This document shows, in pieces, positions 1 to 13,111 of a DNA stretch of 64,000 bases (position 1 is its first letter; each line of letters starts with the position of its first letter). Source of the stretch: Wolfiporia cocos (taxonomy: Eukaryota > Basidiomycota > Agaricomycetes > Polyporales > Phaeolaceae). The stretch covers positions 1,364,001-1,428,000 of the forward strand of contig JACCLO010000007.1 of the NCBI GenBank assembly GCA_029448655.1. Reading direction: 5' to 3'. The notes under the pieces were generated by a model. It was not told the DNA's origin. It was given only the letters and a program-made list of their open reading frames with translations, and made no database searches. Made by a program: the position numbers and the translations under genes.

Positions 1-1572
1 AGAGAGGCAAGCTGGAACATCGTAAACATCAAGTTCCACTCCCCTGCGACGGTATCTAGCTGGGCAGTCTTACTTGTACAGGACGGTGGCAGGAATGAGT
101 TCCGCGGTAGGAGTGATCCCCAACTTCAGACATTCCTCCAAACGTTCTTACAGAAGCTACGCTCGAGTGGCATGACTGTACCTACGACGCCGCCTCAGAT
201 CCTGGAGACGGGGGGACTGCCGCGTGTCGGGCAGGACCCGGGCAGGAGGCAGGCACTTCAGCAGATCAAAGATACTCTGACTAGAAACCTTGATCGAAAC
301 AAGAAGCCGAGTTTCATACTGGTGTTGCTCTCAGGTGTCGACAATTACATCTATCCTGGCATCAAACGTTTCGGCGACGTCGAGCTCGGTCTCAGCACGG
401 TCCACATGCTGCTCGATCCGAAGAAGGCCCTCGCTCCGGGGAATAAGCAAGACCAGTACTTCTCCAACGTCGCCCTAAAAGTTAACATCAAGCTCGGTGG
501 AATCAACCACAAGCTCAACCCGCAGGCAATGGCGTGGCTGACGAAGATGAAGACAATGATCGTCGGCATAGATGTCACTCATCCGGGACCCGCGAGCGAG
601 AAGGGTACTCCGTCTATTGCTGCGGTCGTTGCTAGCTATGACAACGACTTTGTACAATACCCGGCTAGTCTCCGTCCACAGAAGCCGGATTGGAATAAGG
701 AGGCGAAGGAGGTATGTGTGATCTTGCCTTTGATTACATACATTTTTAACATCGAATGCAGATGGTGGAGAATCTGACGGAAATGATGATAGAGCGACTA
801 CAAGTCTATCGTCAGAAGAACAAGGCGTTGCCGGATCGTATTTTGATATTCCGTGATGGCGTATCTGAGGTACGTCAGCTTGAAGCACAATATTAGCATG
901 AACGGGTTGTTGACAGACGAACAGGGTCAGTATGATCTTGTTCTGAAAGAGGAGCTCCCGAGGATTCGCGAGGCTTTCAGAAAGATATCACCCACCCCGG
1001 CTTACAAGCCTAAGCTGACAATCATTATTTGCGGCAAACGTCACCACGCTCGATTCAACGCAACTGCAGAGCAAGACATGACGAAGAACGGCAACACCCT
1101 CCCTGGCACTGTTCAGGATAAGGGAATTACAGATGTATATGGATTCGACTACTACTTACAGGTTTGCATCATTTCTGTCCGCGGTCTCCAACGTGCGCTG
1201 ATACTGCTATTGCAGGCACATGCAGGACTGCAGGGTCATGTCCGCCCAACACATTACTATGTTGTTTACGACGAGTTCCACTACGATGCGGACACGATCC
1301 AGCAAGGTACTCACACGACCAGCTACTTGTATGCGCGCGCTACCAAGGCTGTCAGCCTCGTGCCGCCGGCTTATTACGCCGACCTAGCATGCGAGCGAGC
1401 GCGATATTACCTCAATGACTTACTCAATCTCGCGGACGAGAGATCGTCTGCTGGTAGCAGAGGACGAGACCGAGACAGCGAGGCGGAAAAGGAACGTATT
1501 TATCAGGAAGCAATGAGATTATGGGGTACCGGAATCCATACAGATATGAGAGGTACTATGTTTTATATTTAG
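1..1572 (+). CDS. AGO: Argonaute (MID-PIWI part; 5' end outside window), slicer-competent
   Basis: This is the C-terminal half of an Argonaute, the small-RNA-guided protein at the core of RNA silencing. The frame is open from base 1, so the N, PAZ and first linker domains lie upstream of the window. Splicing gives exons 1-711, 762-869, 925-1161 and 1216-1572, each joined in frame by GT-AG introns of 50-55 nt. The MID part shows YPGIKRFGD and the later KLGG. The PIWI slicer triad is complete: Asp in GIDVTHP (571-573), Asp in FRDGVSE (855-857) and His in RPTHYY (1252-1254). The protein ends in the usual hydrophobic MFYI. It should be able to cut target RNA and is closest in type to fungal QDE-2-like proteins. 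Two more Argonaute loci lie within 20 kb on the other strand. Family and catalytic state are clear; its specific pathway cannot be told from sequence. Confidence 0.95.
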
Positions 1573-4500
1573 TTACGTGCCGCTAGCTCTATTGTTGAGG
1601 GCTCGAGGGATAGTAGATGTGCGGGCTTTCTCTCGTAACCTCTGTCCTCTGTAACGTTTGGCTTCGTCGTATATACGGAGATTCTGTTTTTTTAGTGAAT
1701 GAGTCGTGTACAAAGCTTCAGTGTATCTAGTGAATTCTCAGCTCTGGTGCTTCAATCGGTGCTGTTGTTTGGGCGACCGAAGCAGCATTGAACGGGTACC
1801 ACGCGTATATGTAGAATGACAGGACTGTATCCACATACGTAATATGCTGCTTTTCTAAAGTCCCGGTGTCCATCTGGGTACCTTGGTGCAATGTATCGTG
1901 TCGGGTGAGCAGACGACGTATGCGGATAAGTAACGCCCGCTAGGCTGCCGCGAGGTTATTTTGCCACGCAGCCCTAGTTTTAGAGCCCTGGGTCATATTG
2001 ATCAGTAACTGGGCGGGTGCCATTACCAATACTTCTGAAAGACGTTACTAAATTACCCGATTCCGACATGCGAATAAATATCGGAGTTGACTTGCGTCGC
2101 GATCTTCTACGTTGGACCTGAGATTTTGTCGCACAGTACTTCCGTAACCAGATTATTGTAACATTCCTGTCAGAGTGATTCACAATGCACACTAAGCTGT
2201 TGCTATTCATTACGGCGTGCTGTCCGTTATCATTCTTCTTTGCGATTCCTCGGTTGACCAATGTATTTTTTGAGCTTCGAGTATACCGCCTGTTGGTTGA
2301 AATGGGAAACGTTACGATCATAATGACCACAACAATACAATGTAGATGCTTCGTAACTTTTAGCTATTGAGGATCGAGTTGTATAAAGAAGCGTAGCAAG
2401 CTGTTCGATGTATACCACAGCAATGGGTTATTGCTTGTTATTTAAGTCCTAATCTTTGATCTAGGTACGGACGCATCTTCAATTTGTGATGAAGTTTCCC
2501 TAGGGGCCTTCCTCTATGTGTTCCGGGTGATGACTATTTCTCTGAAATGTGATTTGATCTATCATACTGCGTTATGTCGCATATTATGTGTGTGAGGACT
2601 TGTGATAATACGTGAAACAATGCAGAAGTATTTACCCTGTGCGGTCATACGTGCAATGACGCATTTAGCATGTGTGTAAAGGGGAATGATGGAGTTGGAT
2701 GCGTGATGCCCACAGAACATACTGTAGCTACCCACCTATATATGGCTTTTAGTCCCGATGCATATCCCTAGGTATACGGTATTTACCTGGCCACCCATGC
2801 GATACTTAGCGGATATCGACGGCTGATAAAACGCTTCGACTCACGACTACGACAGGCTACATTTGCATCAGCTGGTTTGAGTATACTTTCCGCCCAATCA
2901 AGTACGGTTTTCCAAGGATAGGAGAACATAAATTTTGCGCCGGATGTTACTGTAATATGTTGAAGAATCTGTTGATCTGATCTGCCATCCGCATCCCCCA
3001 AATGCGACACGCAGTCCAAGTCAGTTCATTATTGGACATACCACTGTGTGCATGGTGTCTTACTTCGGTATTAAGGAAAGAGCAAGCTCGAGCGCTCGGC
3101 GCGACGCATCACATGTCATAGCTGTGACCGACGCGTTTCTACTAGGCTCGGACGTTGGCCTCGTTGTCCTCCATTGATTCATACGAGGAAGTGCCGACTG
3201 GCATCGGCGCTTGACCTTCGCCTGAATGCGTTCATGTTTTCACAACTAACATTCGTAATGACTACGGAAAGAGGGGTAGTGATTTTTTGAACCATACAGT
3301 GCTGTATCCACAAGACATAACAGCGTCAAGTCGGAAGTGACTGAAGGTTACAACCATGTTCATTCAAATTGTAGCAATCCCAATGCAATCCCGCCGCGCG
3401 CCGTTGGGCGCCAGTATGATACCTTACTATATGGAAAGGCGCGATACTGAACACCGCGCCGGTTAACGGTTCATATATGTTCATACATTGGTTATTTGGT
3501 AGTTTGGGGCTTTTGATTCTGCATAGCAACACTATATGTATGCGCTGTCACTCGTCGCCCACCTCAGCGTGACGCTGTCCCCCGTTAGGAGTGCCAACGC
3601 TGAGCTTCTTCGTACGCTATCTAGCGCACTCACTTTCACACCCAACACTATGGGGTGGGTGGGCGGAATGTCCAAACTGACAAAGCGTGCAAGCAGTTCA
3701 TACACTAGAAGCGTAGCCGCTTGACCGGCACATCCGGTGAGGGAGGTGACAGTGGATCGAGGTGGGGGGACACGACGGTAGGGCGTCGTATCTGAGCGAC
3801 CTACGCGTATCCGTACGCGTTGGTCCGCTCATTGCGCCAGACGGTACGCGAAACGGGCGGTGATCTTAAGCTGGTGCACAGCTGTGATCGGCGTCGCGGT
3901 GGTGCACGTCACTGCCTGGTCTGACTGTGGCGCATTAAGCGCCAACGTGTGGGCGCTTGCATGCTGCGCACTAAATGATCAAGTCTTCGCCCTGGAGAAG
4001 GAATAATACCATAAGCAAGCAAGGATTCTGAATAAACATATGGGCATAGCAACATTTCTCAAAGAACACTAGTGATAATAAAATGCTATGTATGCGCTCA
4101 CTGAGAGTCGAATTGTCGTCATCAAGCACATCACGTGCATATGGGCGTCTGTTGGTCGAAACTGGCTTCAATTTTGGGGGGTCAAGTCGACCTTCTCCTT
4201 GACAGTCGAAGGTAACTTGAATGCGGGTACAGATGCTGTCGCTTGCCCGAGCATTGTCACTGATTTGCAACCTACATACGAGTACGAACTTTGGTCAATC
4301 AGTGCAAGATCGACTTGTACCTGCAATGCGGACACGACCTCTCTGGTCCGGACGTTGCATTCGGCAGTGCATACCTGCAATACAGCAATGAGGTTTGATT
4401 ACATGCCCCTGCATTGCCACTGATTTTGCCTCTGCACTGCAAGGATCACATCCCGTGACACAACACCGCACCCCTACAGTGTGCATCTTGAACTTGTATA

Positions 4501-4991
4501 CCCATCGTGCTCTATGAACAAATCCTCGTCAAAATGATTGCCTTGAAATGTACTCTGTAGGAAATGCACAGGTGCAAATCTCTTTGCATTAAACATATAA
4601 TTCACCATATGTAGAGAAGGGGATAACCTAACGTAGCAGAGCAGAGATGAGAATCACGAAACCTGAACGGGCCAGAGGTGAAGCTTAAACAACATGGGAG
4701 TTGACTACGGAGGCGGTGGAGTTGTAGACGAAGGAGGGAAGATAGATCAGAATATATGGGTACGGAATGCGGACGAACATCCTGTGTGCCTAGTTAGAAT
4801 CTAAACGCCGCTTGTTGCATTCAGTCAGAGATTGCAGTACATCCATGTATGCAATTTCTTGCATACGAAGTGGAACATAATAACGATTCATTGCGAATGA
4901 TGTTCAATATTGATCGCATAGACTTGTACAAGTCCGGCCTCGAATTCGTCGGTTCGACTCACCGTAGATCCAATCATGTCCATCGCATGCC
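1573..4991. other. Intergenic, no gene recognised
   Basis: This stretch of 3.4 kb lies between the Argonaute end and the 3' end of the next gene. Only short scattered frames exist, none with a recognisable domain or a splice-compatible partner. A short hairpin (arms AAGCGCC and GGCGCTT) lies near 3935-3960. No terminal repeats of a mobile element were seen. Confidence 0.5.
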
Positions 4992-6394
4992 TTACTGCCC
5001 AGGGCTTTCCTCGGCCATCTCAGGTTTCATCTCTCGGCGTCGCTCTGCCCACATTCTCGCCCGAGCTCGCCTGGCCTGCTTGATCGCATCGTCATCAGCC
5101 ACTGGTGGCTCAAGAGCCGGTGGCTTTTCAGGCGCAGGCTCTTCCGAAGTCGGCGATATAATCTCAACTCCATCTCGCTCATGTTCTCCATCCCCACCTT
5201 GCGACCTATCCTCGTCCGAGTCGCTATCCCCGTACCCCGCAAGCCCGCCAAGCCCCGCCCTCTTCTTGGCTGTGGCCTTCTCTTTCTCCTGCGTCGCCTT
5301 CTCATTCTCCCGGTCAACACGAGCGCGCCCCTTCGCGATGCGCCATGCACGTGCCCACCGGCCGCGGAGGAACGCAAAGCGCCCGTCTGCTCCATGGTTC
5401 GCAAGAATGCGCATCTCGAGCTGCGAGGGATTCGGCGAGGCGAGGATGTGTGCCGCCGTGCGGCGCATCAGCTCTCTCTGCGCGTCGTCGGGCTGTTCCC
5501 CGGTCAGCCAAGTCAGGACTGCCGGATGGCTGAGGGGGGCAGGATGCGCACCTCCTCGTCACTGCCGCCCCACGCCTCCTGCGCGTCAGCGTCGTCGCTG
5601 TCACCGTCAGCCTCTGCGCGGAGCGCGCGCAGGCGAGCCTCCCTGTTCTGGTCGATCAGCCTCCGCCGCTTCTCGCGACGGTAGTCCTCGACCTCGCTGG
5701 GGGAGAAGAAGAACGTGTCTTCCGCGTCTGAGGGGAGGTCGGACCATCCGCCTGGGGAGCTCGATCTCCCGGCGGGTGCACGCGGGACCAGGCTGACAGT
5801 GGGCAGCGCGTCCAGCAGGAGGCGAGCATCGTACCTGCACAGGCAGAGCATCAGAGGTCTGTTGGGTACGAGCGGCAGAAATGATGAGTTCCTGATCCTG
5901 TACGTCGAGTCGAGTGTTCTCGGGGTCACTTTGTCCGATTAGCATAGGTGTACACAGTCATTCGAGAGCCCGCGAGTTTTGATGCAGATATGCCACTAGC
6001 CTGACAGCATGCGATGCGCTCAGGAAGGGGCCTACCTGTCCACCCAGATCCCGTCTTCCTGCCTCACGTCCACCTTTTGGGCGGATTCCACACGGCCGAG
6101 ATGGACGTGTTCGTCCGCAGATGCGTCTGGGATGCCGTCTGGATCCTGGTCGCCCTTCCACCGAATCAGCCCGTCTCCTATTTGCAATTTCCATTTGCCG
6201 CTCTCCGCTGCATAGGATACCTCGAGCGATTGTGCTGCTGCGACAGCCTGCGGGCCTCTGACCAGATCCGCCTCATGTGCTTGTATGAAGAGAGCGGGGT
6301 CGATCTGTGCGGAATGTGTTGGTTCTGAATCATCGCGAGCGTTGTGCGAGTAATGTTGCTTTTTCTGCTTGCGCTTGCGGGGCTTTGGAATCAT
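4992..6394 (-). CDS. Hypothetical charged protein, reading frame shifted at a C6 run
   Basis: I do not recognise the family. The start is the ATG at 6394 and exon 1 runs to 6036 with a very basic beginning (MIPKPRKRKQKKQ) that looks like a nuclear signal. An intron of about 200 nt (6035-5835) joins in frame to exon 2 (from 5834), which contains the acidic patch SDAEDTFFFSPSEVEDY followed by basic residues. The final part (from about 5533 to the stop at 4992) has a conserved-looking segment around residues RTAAHILASPNPSQLEMRI and a highly charged Lys/Glu/Asp tail. The last two parts lie in different frames, and they meet at a run of six C (plus-strand G 5534-5539) where one extra base would keep the frame open. 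The gene is therefore either freshly frameshifted or carries a sequencing error. It is divergent from STE24. Function unknown, perhaps RNA processing from its composition (weak). Confidence 0.6.
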
Positions 6395-6815
6395 ATTCGC
6401 TTCACGCGTGGGTCGTCGTGAATCGTGAGCTTCCAGGAAACGCGAGACGGTGCGGCCAGTCTAAGCTGCCTGAAGCGCCGGCCAAATGCTGAAGCGTTTA
6501 GAGATCACGTGTATCCGCGACACGTAGCGCGTTTGCCGCGCGTCGCGCCTCTCCTCGACCTCCGGCTGCTGTCCAGCGATTTCTCCACCAGCTGGAGCTA
6601 ACTTGACGGCATTCCACTAGGTTAAAATCGATTACGAACAGTAATCAATCTTGACTTGGCTTGTTTTTCAGCCGAGGTACCCCGCACAGGCAGGCGGCGT
6701 ATATTCTTGCTGCGATTCAGATTTGACGCTCTAAGGTCTTCGGACCTCGTGCTCGTGCTCTAAGCCCTAGCTTGCGTTGCTTCCTCTCCCCTTTCCCCCG
6801 TCTCTCCTGGTGACA
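6395..6815. promoter_or_regulatory. Divergent promoter region between hypothetical gene and STE24
   Basis: These 421 bases separate two start codons on opposite strands, so both promoters must lie here. I see no clear TATA box. A CACGTG-like core occurs near 6505-6512 (atCACGTGta), the general E-box/bHLH type, but one six-base match is weak evidence. Confidence 0.35.
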
Positions 6816-8712
6816 ATGGACTTGTTGCATTCTCAGCTCGCCAACATACAACGGCACTTGGCCTTTGTCGCCGTCGAGCCCATCGACTGGAAGACATATG
6901 TGCAGGCCTTCTCGTGGGCCGTCTGTCTCTTCGAGTCCTATCTCCTGTACGTACGACTTTGCTTCCTATGATTTATATTGTGCTGACCTCAGTAGACTGC
7001 GACAGTATCCGCTGTACTCGAAACCTGCACCGCCGGCTGCATTGGCAGCACACTTCACAGACGAAGTATTCACAAAATCGCAAGCGTATGGGAGGGACAA
7101 GGCCAAGTTCTCCTTATTTGCGGGGCTGTACAAGCAAACAATTGACTCGCTGCTGCTCCACTATGGCGTATACGCGTGGGCGTGGGCAGCAGGCGGCCGC
7201 GCCATAGGCAAGTTTGGGTATGGACCTGAGTATGAGGCAAGTGTCGTGCTGCCGGTCACACTCAATGCCAACTGATACCCTCCATAGATTGTGCAATCAA
7301 TCGCATTCGTGTTCGTCCTGTTCTTCGTCTCCTCTCTTCCCACCATCCCGCTCTCTGTATATTCGACTTTTGTGCTCGAGGAGAAGCACGGCTTCAACAA
7401 GATGACACCCGGACTCTTTGTCGCGGATCTGCTCAAGGGCTGGGCGATCGGCTCCGTCATTGCGCCTCCCTTTATCGCCGCGTTCCTATACGTGTTCAAG
7501 TGGGCCGGCGACCGCTTCGTTCCCTGGCTCATGGCTTTTCTGTACGTCCCCCACTATCTATGCGAGGACCGTTGAAGCGAGATTGCACCACAGCCTGGCG
7601 TTCCAGCTGATCATGGTCGTAATTTACCCGACACTGATCCAGCCGCTCTTTAACAAGCTCTCGCCACTCGCGGAGGGCGAGCTCCGCACTCGCATCGAGG
7701 CGCTCGCGTCGAAGCTGCGCTTCCCGCTCACGCACCTGTATGAGATCGACGGCTCGAAGCGCAGCTCGCACTCTAACGCATACTTCTACGGCCTTCCGTG
7801 GGTACGTTCGCTCACTTGGTCGCATCCGATATGCATCCTAATCTCCAAGCTTTCTCATTGATGAATCACTGATTCAATTGATTTCCTATGTCTACCATCG
7901 ATAGAGCAAGCATATTGTGATTTTCGACACCCTGATGAAAGAGAGCAGACCGGATGAGGTCGAGGCAGTGCTTGGTGCGTATTTTTTATTGATTAGTTCT
8001 GAACGTATGTATAATATTCGTTGGCACAGCTCACGAGCTTGGCCACTGGTACTACCTACACCCGACAAAGCTGCTTCTCGTCTCGCAAGTGCACCTCTTC
8101 GCGATCCTCGCGCTCTTCCCCGCGTTCCTGCACGCGCCACAGGTGCTCCGCGCATTCGACTTTCCCGCGGACGTCTCCGCACAGCCCCCCACCATCGTCG
8201 CGTTCCTCCTCTTCCAGGTGCGCTCCCCCGCCACGCCGCCCGATGCCCAGAATGCCCTCGCTCCTGCCGGCGGTGATGGACGCTGACGACGCATACGCAG
8301 ATGATCATCTCCCCGCTGGAGGCGATCGTGGGCATCGGCATGAACGCCGTGAGCCGGCGGTTCGAGTTCCAAGCGGACCGCTTCGCGTGCGAGCTGCAGC
8401 ACATGCTCAAGGCGGAGGAGATGGCGGACATGGGCGACCGCCTCGGGCGCGCGCTCGTCACGCTCCACGTCAAGAACCTCTCCACCGTCTGGGTCGACTG
8501 GCTGTGAGTCCCTCCCGCGTCGCCGACTGTACACCACTTATTGAGCATTCTCTCGGTCCCTTAATTCGGCTGCGGCTGCGCGATATGCGTGCTGACGTCT
8601 TGTAAATAGGTATTCGGCGTACCACCACTCGCATCCAACGTTGACAGAGAGGCTTAGAGCGCTGGAGGGGTTCAGTAGCGCCAGCGCCAGCGCTGCGAAG
8701 AAGGAGCTCTGA
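6816..8712 (+). CDS. STE24: CAAX prenyl protease 1 (Ste24-type zinc metalloprotease, M48A)
   Basis: Ste24 is a multispanning ER-membrane zinc protease that removes the AAX tripeptide from farnesylated CAAX proteins and matures lipid-modified mating pheromones. Eight exons join in frame: 6816-6946, 6996-7236, 7288-7541, 7594-7801, 7905-7974, 8030-8217, 8301-8503 and 8610-8712. The start at 6816 (MDLLHSQL) is preferred over an upstream ATG at 6777 because it fits the family's N-terminus. Visible family signatures are EEKHGFNKMT, NAYFYGLPWSKHIVIFDTL, the zinc motif HELGHWY (created by splicing across 7974/8030) and RRFEFQADRFA with the third zinc ligand. The C-terminus STVWVDWLYSAYHHSHPTL is typical. 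Several hydrophobic spans are present. The intron 7237-7287 has a GC-AG donor. All key residues are intact, so I call it functional. Confidence 0.96.
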
Positions 8713-9599
8713 AAGATTGCACTGCACTAGGATAGGTAGTGACAAGGTATTCTCTTGCAGAATGCAAACTATTGAGGTCTTGATAGGCCGTCTGCGGAAA
8801 GCCATCAACTGCGCAGCATAGGACTTAAAGATCTAGTCACAGGTCGCGTCGTGAGACGCTCTTATTCTTGGTTGCGCAGCACCAGATCAGTCGTTTTCAG
8901 CTTTCAGGTTCCGCGGAGGCGCAAGACTCCCGGCGATACTCCATCGCGCTGCTGTGTTCTCGAACTTGACGAGCGTATGTATGTCACACCTATATGCCAT
9001 ACCGTGTACTTGGACAGTGACACGAAGCTGTGCATCAACGTAACCGCCCTTGGCACGCGTCCTGTGCCACTTGCGTCATCGTGCTGTGCGCTGCTGGGTT
9101 GGTTCGCAGTATATCTGATTTGATTGCTTTACTGCTGTTAATGGGATAACCGGATGCCAGCATGACCCTACGGCGTGAATCAGCCTAGGGTAATCCATGG
9201 GTATTCCGAGTATGTGTTCTCGAGAGGATCTTTTCCTGAGTCCATCGTGCTCATGCAATGACAGTGAGTCAAAGTTCTGTTGAGCCTGCTTGAAATGCAA
9301 TATGTTCCAGTTATGATAGACTGTTATAGACATAACGCCACTCAAGATGATGACTGTTGATGGCCGACTTATCTGTATAGGACTAATTTGCAACTACGTA
9401 AATGACCAGGATGGTCGATGACGATCGCGCTAAGGCGGGCGGCGGCGTAGGGATACACTCTCTAAAGTGCATTCGTACAACATAGATAACCAAAAGACAG
9501 ACATACATGTAGATGCTGTACGTCATGAACACGATATACACCGTAGTCGATATGCATTTACTAAATCAATCGTGCAGCGATCCAACACTGTAGGTTTTG
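8713..9599. other. Intergenic between convergent genes, no gene seen
   Basis: STE24 and the minus-strand Argonaute paralogue converge here. No frame with recognisable protein sequence, RNA gene or repeat was found, so the region probably holds 3' UTRs and terminators. Confidence 0.5.
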
Positions 9600-12500
9600 C
9601 TATATGTAGAACATGCTATCCTTCAGGTCTCGATGAATTCCACTACCCCATATTTGTACGGCCCTTTGGTGATATAGATTCCGGTTCTCACTAGCACTCC
9701 CGGGTTCAAGGGGCTGTTCAAACTCTGTAGATAGCTTGCTAAGGTAGAGTGCTGCTCGTTTGGCGGCAAGATCAGCATAACGAACTGGGGGTACCATTTT
9801 GATCGCTTTCGTGGCGCGCACATATGAGTAGCTGAGTGCATGGGTGATTTGTTGTATGGTATCCGCATCGTAATGATAGTCGTCATAAGCAACGACATAG
9901 CGTGTAGGCTGTGCTTGTCCCCGTGTTCCTTCATGTGGCTATAGCAAGGCAGATAAATTACCATGTGAGCAGCTTGACAGTATATGAGCAAGACTGTTTA
10001 TTAGACATACCTGAAGAAGGAAATCAAATGCATAAATGCCTGGTGTTCCTCTGTCTTGTACAGTTCCCGGGACAACATTTCCACTCTTTGTTACCCTCTG
10101 CCATGTATCTGCTGCATAAAAGCAACAATGGGTTTGCCTTATACACACAATGATTGTGAGCTTTGGTTTGTAGGTGCCATTAGGATCAATCTCCCCGAAT
10201 GCCTGCCAGATCTGAGGGACCTCCATATCTTGCATCAAATAGCATATTTGTGCCTACACCATCTCTGAGTCAAACTCTATCCCTTGAAGAAATTAACAAG
10301 TGCCTACATTTGACAACCCTTGCCGATACACCAGTATATGATCAGGCAGCCTGCCATTCTTCAGCCTATAGTATTGTAGCCGTTCAAGCATCATGTGATG
10401 CAAGCTTTCCACTGATTACATTTGTACTATCAGCATTATACTATTGTGGTCCAGAGCAAGTGCAGACCTGAATCAACATCGGATTGCAGATGAAGACTTG
10501 CTGAATACTGAATGAATTCATCATCTGAACTAGAAACAACTGCAGCAACAGCTGGTAGAACTTCAGTGGGATGGGTCACTGCCATACCAACAATCATTGT
10601 GTTAGCTCTAGTAAGGAGAGCTACTGCATCTTGGCCAAGCCTGTGATTGGTTCCAGCAAGTTTGGTGTTGAGCTTGAGTGCAACATTAGAGAGGTATTGA
10701 TCTTGCATGTTTCCAGTGGCTAGTGATTTTTTTGGATGCAGCACAATATGAATGGACTGAAGACCAAGTACAATATCACCAAGGTACTTGATGGCAGAAT
10801 ATATCCTGCTATTAACTGTGGGTAGCAGCACCAGCACAAAGCTTGGTTTCTGAGAAGGATTCAGATTACTGATTATAACTTGTCTGAACATCTCTACAGT
10901 GTCTTTCATAGATAGATCATCTCCTCTCCCTAGAATCTTTCCAGTCTCCATGATGTGTGAGGGCTCAGCTGGAAGTGACATTCCAGTTGACCTAAGCTTT
11001 GATGAGAATGCCTGGAGAAATGCAAGCAGCTGAGGGTCAAACTTGTTGGAAAATTCATGTTTGTAGCCTCTCTGCACAAGTAGCACTGCCCAGCTTGTGA
11101 TATTGGCACCTGTGTGGAAAGTGGTCCTGACAATATTCCAGCTAGCATCCTTCATAATAACATGTCTGTTCATGGGGTGCTGACCATACACAAGCTCGGG
11201 TGGTGGAAGAACACGGGTCGGTACAGTAATCATATTCGGCTCAACAGTGATGCCAAATGCATCAAAGACGCTATTTCCCGAAAATCCAAGATCAGGGAAG
11301 CCTCGGTCACAGATGGCAGCAGCGTTCACCGCAGGGAGATTACGTGCATACTTGATCAATTGAGCCGATGCTGCCTTGCTCAATCTCCAGCGATATAGCT
11401 GTCCCGGACAAATTTCGCACAGCTCGGCAGGAAGATAGCCGCGATTCCTTGTCTTTATCAGAGGTAGGTCGTCGGCATGCTGAAGAGTGATGTTGTATCC
11501 TGATTCTGTCAGGTCACCACTATACAATCAACGGTATGAGACTTACGTCTATTAATATATTCTTCAATGGTAGGATTCCCATATCCATCAGGGTCAAATC
11601 TGAATTGACGAGCAGTGCTGTTTTCGACCCCAGTGATTATGACCTGCCGCTCATCACGTCCGGGAAGCGTAACGGTGGCTTTCAATGATTTAAAAAACCT
11701 GCATAGCTCAGAGAATCTGTGAATTTCAGGAACATGTTCTTGGATCGCAATCATGACTCGCGCAGCATTACCCGGAGAACTGAACGGTGACACGCAAGCG
11801 TTGACCTTGATTGTCAACTGTCTGTACGTCGGGCAAACCGCTATGAAGAATCCCTGCCATGCTTCTACTCCTAGATCTAACTGCATAGGAGAAGCTGGGG
11901 CACGGAAGAAAAACCTATTCCTTCCTGGGGAAATAACCGCCAGTGCAGTGGAAGATGCATGCTGCTGTATCACTAAATTCAGTGCTGAAAGAATGGGCTC
12001 TATATTGTAGCCTTCGTGGCCAGGATGTCCATCCAGAGCTCTGATGACATCAAGTAATCAACAAAAGACTGCTATCTCAGAAGTTAGAACTTTTACCGAT
12101 TGAATGCGTCAATATTGTGCTCTCCTACCCTGTAGATATGCGCAGTCGATACAGGTCCGTCTGTAACCGTTGTTGCTGTATGAGTTTGAATATTGATAGC
12201 GAAAGGCTGAGGTAGGCTCCTCGCAGAAACCAATCTCTTCCCACTTCGGTCCATAGCCACGGCATCAGCAAATGGCGCGAAATGAGGATCAAGTTTAAAA
12301 AATTGGAGTATCTGCGACCCTCGAGTACGCAATGGAAAGTGCGGTGGCGATGTCCACTGGACGATATACTCGTAGATTTTCTGTGCAGACACATGAATTG
12401 CGAACGAGTTAAGCTTCACAACCTGGACACGGCCTATAGTACCAAAACCAGGACGAAGAGGCATGCTGTCTCGTATAGCCAGCCCTCTGACTTCTGCAAC

Positions 12501-12860
12501 GAGCTGATCTGTGATAGCGGGCTGAGGCTCGGGTGCCGTCTCGGAAGCCCCAACGCTGGAGGGCTCTGTACGAGCACTAGAGGCCACACCTCCATTGCCA
12601 TGAGACGGAACGGCCCCTCGAGGAGGGATGCCGCCTCGAGAGGGTACAGTGCCGCGCATGGCAAGAGGGCCGCCCCTAGCGGCGATTGTACCTCCTCTTC
12701 CGCGCACAGTGCTGGGACTCCCAACGCTGGCTATAGTGTTCGTAGATGTTGCGACAGCCGGGGAAGCGGTGTTTGATTCGGTTGCTGGCCCTGATTCTCC
12801 TCTCGCTGGCTCGGAAGAGCGCTCTCCCTGACCACCACGTCCACGTCGTCGCCGGGCCAT
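9600..12860 (-). CDS. AGO: Argonaute paralogue with all three slicer residues replaced
   Basis: A complete Argonaute of about 993 residues assembles from six exons: 12860-12097, 12040-11547, 11505-10468, 10411-10308, 10253-10011 and 9938-9600. All junctions keep the frame, and the intron at 11506-11546 is only 41 nt. The start MARRRRGRGG (12860) begins an Arg-Gly-rich tail of the kind found in many Argonautes; an upstream in-frame ATG exists at 12980. Then come N, linker, PAZ-region, MID (YSAIKYLGD, KLAG) and PIWI domains, ending in MFYI. The catalytic triad is lost: GIDVTHP is GMAVTHP (Ala, 10580-10582), RDGVSE is RQGLSN (Gln, 10320-10322) and PTHY is PTRY (Arg, 9900-9902). There are no stops or frameshifts, so the protein is probably made but cannot slice. 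It may bind guide RNA or act as a scaffold (inference). Confidence 0.93.
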
Positions 12861-13111
12861 CGCGCTCAGCAGTACAGAAGGAACCTGATAGTCGAGACGG
12901 GGTCGCCCTCGCTGATGGACGTTGGATGTTGAACGTTGGCGATGGGGATGATTGATAACGGACCTGGACTGGCTGCGCACTGCACAATGACCACGGGGTG
13001 GTCACGGGATGGCCACGAGACATCGTATGCGCATGGTGCCCATTCGCGTCCGCAACACGAAAGCGTTCTCCAGAGCTTTTGCCAGCCGAAGTCAACGTCA
13101 GCACGAGTGTA

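Noticed and set aside
5181..5684. Long plus-strand frame opposite the hypothetical gene
   Set aside because: GC-rich shadow: its protein is low-complexity and the minus strand has a better start, intron and charged domains.
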